Positions 45,201 through 56,300 of a stretch of DNA of 64,000 nt are shown here, one piece after another. Source of the stretch: Apostichopus japonicus (lineage: Eukaryota > Echinodermata > Holothuroidea > Aspidochirotida > Stichopodidae); assembly GCF_037975245.1 (NCBI RefSeq), contig NC_092568.1, forward strand, positions 6,360,501 to 6,424,500. Reading direction: 5' to 3'. The notes beneath the pieces are model-generated. The model saw nothing but the letters and a program-made list of their open reading frames with translations. It had not been told where the DNA came from and searched no databases. Within the stretch, counting starts at the first letter, position 1, and every line of letters starts with the position of its first letter. The position numbers and the translations under genes were made by a program.

Positions 45201-48141
45201 AATTCCTGATCTCTAGACATACAATGGCTTTTGAGAGGTTGGCTTTGTTGCTTTGGGTGAACAGATATTAATTGTATGATTTCAACCAACAAAACAAACA
45301 ACATTTTCTTTCACGCGGCAGTTATTGGACACTGTGTTTTTTATGTAATGTTCTAAGCTTATTAGCACCTATCACGTATAATCACGTATCATGGGAATTG
45401 TGGTCTTTTATGATAGTGCAAGTCATACTAGTTTGAACACAGTACAGGAATGTAGAAAAGGCATTGGCTATACAACCAATCCTACCATTCGACCTTGATG
45501 ATCACTGGTAATTTAAGCAAACCATCAATTATCACTGGATTTGAGTTCTGATCTTATGAAAGTGTATACTCATAGGACAGGAATTTTGATGCTGCATTTT
45601 TAACCATATACGCAATGTGCAATATGTGCCCACAATGGTCATCAAGTCACTAGTTTAGCCTAATTTGTAGGCCAGTTGAGAAAAAATGCCTGACTGTTCG
45701 TACTGACTGCATGGAGCACCAGAAAGATGAAACATTGACACTGATAGCATTCAGTACCTCGGCACTAGATACTGAAGTTAAACTAGATACTGGAGTAAAA
45801 CACTAGATACTGGAGTAAAACACTAGATATATACTGGAGTAAAACACTAGATATTGGAGTAAAACACTAGATACTGGAGTAAAACACTAGATACCCTGTT
45901 GGCCAGTTCACAAGGGATGTATTTATCAGTCCTGAGTGAATGACAGCCAGCTTGTCCCTGTGGAATGTATACTTATTGGTTCTTTTAATGGTGTTAGTGC
46001 CCACACTTTGTAGTATTTAACATTTCGGGTAATGGCTACTGAATAGGTTGCATCAAGTACAACAACAGTTACACAAATAGCTGATATATGCACTGATTGG
46101 TAGTATTCAAAGAGTTTCATACCATTATGTGCACAGAGCAATGGATGTATTCTTTGTACTAGTATCACTAACCCATGGAACAGAGACTACATATAAAGTA
46201 TTAGTATTACTAACCCATGGAACATAGATTACATTTAAGTTTTGTACAAGAGGTTTCATTGATCACTGTCATGTTATTTAAGCCAGTGACTATATTTTTC
46301 CACAGTAAATCTGTTCATATGAACAGATTTATATAGCACTATAGCTATATAGCACTATATATGACACAGAAGAGTGACTTTAAATAGTTTAATTGTTTAA
46401 TTAGTGACAGTCTGGAAGGTTCTCTACCAAGCTCTTTTTGCAGATACTGCAAAAGATAAATCCTGTTGTAATTGAGGTTTCCTGTTCAGGAGTATAATGT
46501 TACCAGAGATAGATATCCATTGTTGTCCTACTTCTGCAGCATTACCTAATAAATGGCTATGTTGAGTGACTAACAGCCATCTTTGATCTGAATGAAAGAA
46601 AGGTTTTAGACCAATAAATACAAACATATCATGTATGAAAATGGATGAATAAATGTCATTAATGAATATAGTGTTTGCTTTCTTGGCATGGGGTATGATC
46701 TTAGTCTTCAACTTTATAGTTAGTTATTGTTCAAGTAATAGCACATTTTGACCAATTTCCAAGTAATACAGAAATAATGTAGAATGGTTTTGGAGTTGAA
46801 TATGTTGTGTTACCTGTCTTGATCTGATATTTTTTTTTTACATGTGTCAACTACCTAACTATGAGACTGTTTTGGTTCTTACTTTTATTAGATTCGTATG
46901 TTGGCTGATACCTGCTGTGACTTCACAAAGGTAAGAAGTGGCTGTAGAACTAACCTAGGCAAATGGTTTCCCTGTGCATAGGATGTAAAGATGTATGGAA
47001 GCTGTTGTGGCAACTTTTGTTTTAAAGAAATCATAGTTATATTTGCTAAAATGTCACCTGTTGTTAATGAGGACTGTACCATTCTAATCAAAGCTTGTTT
47101 GTACATCTTTCTTCTGATACCTGTGTCGACATTCCTGGAACTATTACTACTTGTGGTTCTTGCAATTAAATAAGTTTGTCATTTACAAAATCTTCAATAT
47201 CCCAGTGTATAACTCATGTGGGAGGTGCTTAAACTTGATATTGTAATTTATAAATTATGCCTGGAGCAGATACAGCAGTGGTTAAAATCATACACATGAA
47301 TATGTTTTACCACTCTGGGAGTTAGTTAATTAAATGTATTTAACCCCCCCCCCCTCCCCACAACACACTTATCAACTGATGTGCTACAGTATCATTTAAA
47401 AACCTTTATTTCAGGCTGTTGACCTTGAGCTGGATGCGACACCAATCCTTGGGAGTGTGCGATCTAAGAGGTGAGCATGATTCCTTAGTATTAGTTACCG
47501 TCTCTACAACTTACAGTCTAGTTAGGGCATTAGAAATTGAGAGGTGCATATTGTTCCACAGTAAGGTACTAGTTACCTTCTTGGCAACTTACTGTCTAAG
47601 TTAGGACATTAGAATTTGAGAGGTAAGTATAATTCCACTGTAAGGTACACATTACCATCTCTGCAACTTACAGTCTAGTTAGGGCATTAGAATTTGAGAG
47701 GTAAATATGGTTCAACAGTAAGGTACTAGTTACCTTCTCTGCAACTCACAGGCTAGTTAGGGCATTAGAATTTGAGAGGTACGTATTGTTCCACAGTAAG
47801 GTAATAGTTACCTTCTTGGCAACATACAGGGTAGTTGAGGTATTAGAATCAGCACTACTGGTTCTGTAGCCTCAAATTTCTCTCACAATTTGATGCAGTT
47901 GGAACCAGTATACAAAGTATGCTCTAGAATTGTCAGGATGTGATATCAAAATGAATCAATTGTAGATTTCAGTCAGTTTGTTTGGCAGTGTGTTTTAGTT
48001 GTTATGTTTATGATTTATCTCTTTGTTACATTCAGGTATTCTATGGTAGTAGAAGATGGTGTTGTAACAAAGCTAAACGTCGAACCAGATGGGACAGGTC
48101 TTACCTGCAGCCTCTCAACAGAGCTTTTGAAACAGCTGTAA
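42294..48141 (+). CDS. PRDX5: Peroxiredoxin-5 (atypical 2-Cys), complete
   Basis: Thiol peroxidase reducing hydrogen peroxide, alkyl hydroperoxides and peroxynitrite, recycled by thioredoxin. Exons: 42294-42392, 44008-44142, 44776-44907, 46892-46930, 47415-47470 and 48036-48141 (TAA). All junctions are AG/GT and in phase, giving 188 residues. The first 29 residues are Arg/Ser/Phe-rich without acids (CSAFYRCSLLKNF...RPFSTT), a mitochondrial presequence. MPIK at residues 30-33 then matches the start of the mature human enzyme, so an internal start could give a short form. The peroxidatic Cys is C76 in TPGC, the resolving Cys is C178 in GTGLTCSL, C101 matches the third human Cys, and R154 matches the catalytic Arg. 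Spacings agree with human within two residues. A CC pair (C130-C131) is unusual. The C-terminus is KQL, where the human enzyme ends SQL. Confidence 0.95.
42628..42770 (-). repeat. Partial second copy of the TA-flanked element
   Basis: Reverse-complement similarity to about 26870-27010. The two share GTGCGTCAATTATGAGCCC, TGAGGAACTA and TATGAAAAAC. TA at 42626-42627 marks the same terminus (GCATGGTGGGCTC). The far end is not found nearby. It lies in PRDX5 intron 1. Confidence 0.7.
45775..45895. repeat. 20-bp minisatellite
   Basis: Six copies of ACTAGATACTGGAGTAAAAC with small variants, in PRDX5 intron 3. Confidence 0.85.
46307..46330. other. Perfect 24-bp palindrome
   Basis: The 12-base arm AAATCTGTTCAT is followed directly by its exact reverse complement with no loop. 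Next to it lies a second near-palindromic AT-rich stretch (ATATAGCACTATAGCTATAT). It is located in PRDX5 intron 3 and could extrude a cruciform. Confidence 0.8.
47466..47860. repeat. 78-bp minisatellite that includes the PRDX5 exon 5 donor
   Basis: The first unit starts at the end of exon 5 (AAGAG|GTGAGCATGATTCC). Later units repeat the donor-like GAGAG|GT at 47544, 47623, 47701 and 47779. The 47623 copy reads GAGAG|GTAAGTATAATTCC, a closer match to the donor consensus than the true site. The last unit decays by about 47850. Confidence 0.88.
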
Positions 48142-51100
48142 GGTCTTCCTGCCTTAAAAAGTCAAGTGCTCAAATGCCTGTATTCATAATTTAGTAGGAG
48201 GTAGTCTGGATAAAATTTAGGTGAATACTGTTAACAATAACCCAAGGATATGAATGCAGAACTTGGGGTATTTTGGCAGTTTTCCTTGATGTGTTTAGAA
48301 TCTCATCTGCAACCCTTTAAAGCATATTAAATTACTTCCAAACTTGTAAAATACTCAGAGTTTACTCATTTGATCATTCAAATTAAATGTGTCAAGTCAT
48401 GTTAACATATGCTCACAAAATATGAAAATGTTTCATGACCCCCCCATTTGTTCACTTTCAATCAGTTGATGTATACATTAATCATGCAAATCAAGTAGAA
48501 ATTCATATTTGAATTTAGCAAAACAAACAGGAAAATTATTTGCATTCAAAAACTTTAAACTGATATACTTCATACCTTTGAGTGTATTCAGTATTGAAAG
48601 TAACTATGAAATGAGTCTTTCTTTGATATAATATTTAAGATCAATTACTTGCAGTCGGTAATGGTTGATGCTGGCAATGAACACCACACAATGAAAGTAC
48701 TTGGTACTGAATACCAGCAGCTTTCTTTTATTGGTTTGTTAAAGAAGTACATTTTTAATTGGTTATGCCAAGCATTGGTTCACCATATACCCAGTTACAG
48801 CAAATTACTTTGTCTTTACAGACTATCATGGTGTTTATATTAGGCACAACTGATGTTTACATGACAGAGTCAAACTGCTACAAAACCATTTGCACTGAAC
48901 GGAATGAATCTTTACAATGTTCGTTTACAATAATGTTGATATTATGAACTTGCCAATCAATAATGAAATAATTTACCTTGAAAGTTTTCTGATGATTTGA
49001 GTGTACTGTTGTGTCTTAATATAGTCTTAGAAATTTTACTTTGTTCAATATTATTTCCTCTTTGTGATATGCAGTGACTAATTCTGGGAGGCTAGTGGAA
49101 CAACTTACCTTAACCTGTACCAGAGTAGGTTACTGTTTGTAGACATTCTCTATTTACTGGCCAAGTGTAACTATTTGGTAACATTAGAGAGAACATTTTG
49201 ATGCCAAAACTTGTAGACTGAACTATGCCTTTGGCTATGCCAACATTGATATTTTGGGAAATGGGGGTGGGGGAGGGGAGTACTGTTGATGAAAGCTCAA
49301 TTAACCCTGAAAGGTGGGGAGGAAAAGTGGTCTGGCAGCACACCTGGTATGTAACTACTCTGGTATCTATACTAACATGTGGACTGCAGCAATTGCTCCC
49401 AGCTCAGTGATCCAACTGGCATCACTGCATCTACTGGCATCACTGCATGGGGTCCTTAATGAAGCTGTGCATTGAGGGCCTCAGATGAAACTAGCAACTT
49501 TTGTAACCATGCCAAAATGATCTCCTTTTGCTTCCCCCAGCCAGGCATGCCTCATTTGAGCCAGTCAGCTGATAGGTCAATTCACCTGTGATCTACACCA
49601 ACCTCAAAGGCTGGTAGTTTCAACAACATCACAAAGCTGACAGATCAATCCACCTGTAATCTACACCAATCTCAAAGGCTGGTAGTTTCAACATCAAAAA
49701 GCTGATAGGTCAATACACCTGTAATCTACACCAACCTGGTAGGTTTGTAGTTTCAATATCATAAAGCTTACCGTTCAATCCACGTGTTATCTATATCAAC
49801 CTTTTAGTTGTAGTTTGTTTGTAGTTGGTAGTTTCAACAAAAGCTTGTAGTTTGTAGTTTCAACAACATTGCAATAGCATCAGCATACCTGTTCAATAGA
49901 CTGAATGAGGTCTGGGTCTTCTTCGGACCCGCAAACCCTTTTGGAAATTAAGAGAATCCTTGAACATGGCACTACCTTGTTAAATATTGGCATCAATGAC
50001 TTTGATGGAGGTTACATATACCACAGGTACATTCCAAGAACCCTGAAACCCTTACCCACTAAATGCTCATCAAGTGATTCTAATCAAGTGGACAGTCTAT
50101 TTGCTTTGCAGAGGTAAACAAAAGAATCAATAGATCTGGTAAACAAGAAACTTTCATGGCCTCTAATGTCATGTATGCGACCTATTTTATTTGTCGAGTG
50201 CTTTGTTGTTTATACATTAGTAAAGTTATCAGAATGTGTAGACAATTAACACCAAACATTAGGTCTGATATACAGGAATTATAAAGCTCAGATGTTGCCC
50301 TGATGCTCTCAAGTTTCAAATGTTGACTTCCTCCTCAAATGACCATTGACCACCAATGTTGTGCATACCATATGGGAATATGCATACCTTTGGAACAAGG
50401 AAAGAATTCTCTTCCTTTGATTTAGCCATTTGTTGGGTAGAACAAGTTCCTGAAGTATGTATCACATATAAACTACAGAAATAGTGTAATTGACATGTTT
50501 TGTAGTCTTTTTACACTCTTAATACAGGACTTTATTTTACCATAATTACACTTCAAACAGTGCAGGGCCATTCATGCATGTATTGTGCACTGCTGCAGGT
50601 CTACACAAAATAACATTTGTACACAACTGTTGTATACCTCAACCAAAATCAATTACCTTTCTTTATCCAAAGACTATTGCTGACCACATAGGCAACACAG
50701 ACTCTACATTTTTGAGGACTGAATCTATTGGAGAAGCATGACTATCGGAAGTTAATTATGAAACTGACAGCAACATTAGCACTTCATCATTTAATGCCAG
50801 TGGGCTGCTGTGCATTCAATATGAGACTATAAACTGTCAAACAATCCAGAGGTATAAAATATCATCTCATACCCATAGCATAGGAGAATACTTGGTAACA
50901 TTTTGATGTTGGTGTCAGAACAGGAAATTAAATTTCTTACTTAAATTGTTTCCATATTACCAGAAATTAACACCCCACAAAACAACAGATAAAAGAGGTT
51001 AATTGGAAATTGTTTTTTTTTAAATATTTTTAAACTGGTAGCCTATCATTATCCTTGTGATGGCACAACTTTTTGTAAATACCAGCATATGGGTTCTGGT

Positions 51101-53324
51101 GAAATATCCATTTAATAAAACTGTCAACTGATGTAATTATGAAATCATGGACATAACCTCAACCATACCCTGCCTGCCCAGGTCATCTACTGTGTAACTT
51201 CAAAACCAATGTTTACAAGACTGTAATAATTTATTTTCTGATGAGACAGAAGTAATGACAAAACGGAATCCACACCTGTTGAAATGTGGAGCGATTCAGG
51301 TGGTTTCAATTGGTTTACAACAACAATTTAAGGTTCATTTGCTAAAAGCATACAACATTTGACCTAGACAGTGATCTATCAAAAGACATTGGTAAGATGA
51401 CCGGTGCCAAGGAGAGAAGAACAAAAGAAAGACAAGCAATGCATTGTTCTGCAATTAACCGCATGTAACACATGTCAAATCATACTTAGCTGTAGGCAGA
51501 CACTGGCAATGAGTTACAATTAACTCCTTCATTAGAATCACTTTCAATTAAAATAAGTGATCTCATGAGACAGTTTTGCTCACATTTACATTAACTGGTA
51601 CCTTTTCCACATGTCAGATATTTTACAGTGCATGCTGTATTCAGCATGTATTTTTTTCCAAAAACTAACAGTTAACATACAAGAATGTTAGTATTACAAA
51701 CTTCAGTTATACACTGACAACAATGAGAAAAGGTGAGATTAATGCCCCTCTTGGCCTTCCTTTACTGTTACTTATAATAAAGTATAATGCCGCAACATAT
51801 GGATCTGCATACTAAATGAGAGAACTTTCTCATCCAAATGTTTTATTATTCCTCATGCAGTGTTCAGTTTGATTCTCAATTTCAAATGTTACAGGTCAGT
51901 TTCATCAGTGAGGAAAATAAAAGATGTTTCTAGTTGGACAAGTTGTTGCAAATTGACCTTCGATAAGTAAGGTAGTTACTCTCTATTTTATGAACTTAGA
52001 GATGTAATATCCATAAACATAGCAAAATGACAAAAGACACAATGAAATATCACAATTTAACATAAACCTGTTTACACCATATTTGCAGAAATTACGGCAG
52101 AATGTATATTTCACAACCTGCTTAAAGAAAATATTCAAGTAACATTTCAAACCATGTTCTAACTGATCAATAAACATTAATTTCCAAATGAGTCTAAATA
52201 TTTCAGTGGTTCAAAAATGAAATGAACATAGTGAGTTCAATGTCTTTACAGTCACATTAATATCCTACCTGTACCTTGTATGGAGATCTTAATGTGACCA
52301 GTTAATTGTCAAGGTTTCCATAGAAATTGATGCAATAATGCTTCAGCAATTCTGTTAACATGATCTGTTTACTGTAATTTATCGATATATTCTAAGGAAT
52401 ATACACATTCTCTTTAGCTGGGTATTCACTGTCTGATGAATATTTAGTTAAAGAATTAAGTTTGTTATCACCAATGATCTTTGTTAGAAAGTCCAACATA
52501 TATCGAGCTTTGGTTTTTATGAACAGTTCTTCATATCTCTTCAAGAACTCAATAATCCAATCACATTAATGTGCCCAACTAGCTTCTACCCCTTCAACCT
52601 CTGACAAACATTTTAATATGATACATACTAAAGCCCTCGTTAGTGGTATTCTAATAAAAGCATTGGCTCATAACGTCCTAGTGTGTCAACAAGGTTGACG
52701 TCTGGAGTGTGTATATTTTGGAGTATTGTCCAGAAAGTGAAGTGTACTACAATGAAGTCACATGGAGTTACGGATAGTCCCATTGATAAGCAAGAAGAAT
52801 CAAATTCATGACCCCAGTCACAATTTAACTTACACAAACATGAGATACAACACACCAATGACTGCCAAGGCTGATCACTAGTAAGGTAAAATATCACAGG
52901 TCATCAAGACAAACATTCATCTTGGTTTAACCAGAATTCAAACAACTGCAATAGCTTATACAATTACAAAACAGCAAGGCTTTTTATTGTCTTCTTTCAT
53001 TACATTGAGTTGTATATGATTAATCTGATCAAGAAAGGCATCAAATCATCACCTACAGTTGCTAGCAGGATTTGCTCCTGAAGCTCAATCAGTCTGTTAA
53101 TTGCCAAAAACTACAACAAGAACACTTAAAATATATTACAAGAAGGTAGCTTTGACACTCTATAGGACTGCAAAACCCACTCCAGCTGCGTCATCCATCT
53201 AGATTAAGAAGATACAAAGCACCTTCAATCAGATCGTAAAATGCTCATCTGCTGGCAATGTCTCCCACTCCATCACCATGGTAACAAGAAATTGGAAATA
53301 GCAACTCTGTGATTTTCATTGCTT
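48142..53324. other. Convergent intergenic region, PRDX5 to AMPK beta
   Basis: It contains the 3' UTRs of both genes and a 66-bp repeat at 49560-49870. A TTTATT at 52983-52988 would be AATAAA on the minus strand, about 340 bases past the AMPK stop, and is a plausible polyadenylation signal. The rest is unique AT-rich sequence with no recognised gene. Confidence 0.6.
49560..49870. repeat. About 66-bp repeat, four copies
   Basis: Units starting near 49569, 49637, 49702 and 49767 share AGCTGATAGGTCAATTCACC, a CTACACCAACCT core and GGTAGTTTCAACA. The last copy decays into GTTTGTAGTT repetitions. Confidence 0.75.
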
Positions 53325-56300
53325 TCAAATGGGTTTGTAGAGCAGGCAGGTGACATACTTCTTTCGGTACCTGTGAGTGGCACTCAAAACCATCACACCA
53401 TCCTGTAAAGCAGAAAATATGTATACATCCATCAACACAGGACTATTGATACTAGTATCATGATACTAGTACATGATACTGGTACTATTACATGGTACTA
53501 GTACATGATACTAGTACATGATACTAGTACTAGTACATGATACTAGTACATGATACTAGTACTAGTACATGAGACTAGTACATGATACTAGTACTAGTAC
53601 ATGATACTAGTACAAGTCCTAGTACATGATACTTGTACTAGTATGATATACTAGTACTAGTACATGATACTAGTAGTATTACATGATATTAAAGGTGACC
53701 AAAACCTCCCACAAATGAATCAACAAATGTTCGAAACATGCAGTTAACTTGAAAGTTGCAATATTTTCAACTATGTATTTGTATTATCACTGCACATCTG
53801 CTCGGCCATAATGATGAATCAACATTGATACCGTATGGTCTTAATCCATTCGCCAGTGAAGTAGTTCCCACTACCAGCACAAGTATGGTTCTTATATTCA
53901 ATATGCACCAGTTAGTGTGTATACGTATGTACACATTGATATGATTACCTAGCTAATATGATTGTAACTGTATACCTGCCCTGTTACAGCAGACACCACA
54001 GTTTGCTTGTGATATCTGCATGAACCAAGATGCCCAAATTCCAAGGCAAAATGAACCACATAGTGTCTGCCTGCATTTTACATGATATCAACCCAAACTA
54101 TGAACTACCAGGAATTCTTATAACTCAATATGAACATTAAATGTTTTTTTTACTTCAGACAAGCCATGTTTCTCCATCCTTCAGAGGAAGATTAACAACA
54201 ACAATTTATGGAATACTTGAGACTGTACAAGATAATTGTACTCACCTTAATAGATAAAGCATACAGGTGATTCAACATCACATGATTTGGCTCTGGTAGC
54301 AATGCTGGCTCATACTAGAATAGAAAGAACGATAGAAAGAACTAATATAAATACGTAAACTACGATTGCATACCTGCTAGTGTTTGTGGTATGCTCTGTC
54401 TTGCATTGCATAGTTTACAAGTAGTACTGTACAAGCAAAGCAATACTGTCATCTCTTTTGGCTGATTATTTATAAACCAAAATTACAGATGGAGCTCTGT
54501 TAGAGTTCACTGAGAAGCTAAGCCAACTTGACATACGGTATGAGAGATGAATATATGTATGATTCGATATGAACCATGCAGGTACAACATCCCATTACAA
54601 CACTAGCAGGCAACAGTATCCTGTTACAACACTAGCAGGAAACAACATCCCATTAAAACACTAGCAGGCAACAGTATCCTGTTACAACACTAGCAGGAAA
54701 CAACTCCCATTACAACACTAGCAGGCAACAGTATCCTGTTACAACACTAGCAGGGACAACATCCCATTAAAACACTAGCAGGCAACAGTATCCTGTTACA
54801 ACACTAGCAGGAAACAACATCCCATTACAACACTAGCAGGCAACAGTATCCTGTTACAACACTAGCAGGGACAACATCCCATTACAACACTAGCAGGCAA
54901 CAGTATCCTGTTACAACACTAGCAGGAAACAAAATCCCATTACAACACTAGCAGGCAACAGTATCCTGTTACAACACTAGCAGGAAACAAAATCCCATTA
55001 CAACACTAGCAGGCAACAGTATCCTGTTACAACACTAGCAGAAAACAACATCCCATACAACACTAGCAGGAAACAACATCCAAGTACAACACTAGCAGGC
55101 AATATCATCCCATTACAACACTAGCAAGAACAGCATCCCATTACAACACTAGCAGTCAACAGTATCCTGTTACAACACTAGCAGGGAACAACATCCCATT
55201 ACAACTGTAGCAGGCAACAACACCCCATTACAACACTAACAGGAACAACATCCCATTACAACACTAGCCGGGATCAACGTCCCACTTTTCTTATTTTTGA
55301 CATAGTACCTGAGATGCATTCATAGCAGACTAAACTTCAGGTCCACTAGAAACAATTAAGTCAGCAAAAACATGTAATGTAAGAAAAAATATATACATCA
55401 TTGGATGGCTCAAAGATATTCAACATCATCTTATGGAGACTTTATTGCATATATTATTCCCATCAACTTGTTTATAAGATACATCTTAAGAAAATGAGAA
55501 ATACATTATGTACCTGTGGACCAATGTCTTTGTTAAGTATGACTTGCAGTAGGTGTGGTGGCAAGAATGGTGGTCCTCCTGACCGGTCCATGGTATCCTT
55601 AGTTGGTACAGTCTGACCATACTCCCCAGGTGGAGATCCTAACATGGAAAGATGTTTGAGTAAAATAGATTAACTAGCAGCTTCACTTAAGTATTGACAT
55701 GATCAAATTCCAATGTTAACGTTTGACAATTGACCTGAGCCACAAAACCATTCTACATTATTTGCAGATCTTTTTAACAACAATTTATAACTTTGTGCAA
55801 GTTATACATGTTTAGATAACCAGCTTTTAATACAAGTACAGTTTAAATCTACAGTACCAAGAGTACAATATGGTGTAAAGAGGGGTTTACACTATTTGAT
55901 CACCACCTTGTTCAAGAAAACAATTCAGTTGCCCTCCCTTTAAACACAAGAAATCAATGGAGAAGACAAATTGGGTTAAAAAAAGAAAGCAGTTTTCAAT
56001 GTGTATTTGGACATCTGCCTTTGTCATTGCCTGACAACAGAAAGAAATTGTATTAAATAATTAGAATCAAGTGATTAAAAATTGCAATTTTAACATCTTT
56101 TTTCTACATTTAATTCTAAGAAACTGTTAATTTCCTTCCCAGATATGAATATTGCAAAAAGTTCAGCAGGGCACAAAAACAGAGCTGATGTTGAATAATT
56201 CTTCTACACTCTTATTGCTCCAGCTGTCCAATATGTTTGCAAACAATGAACCAATTGTAACAGCCTCATCAATTCTTCTAGCAGGATTTCACTGAATTCA

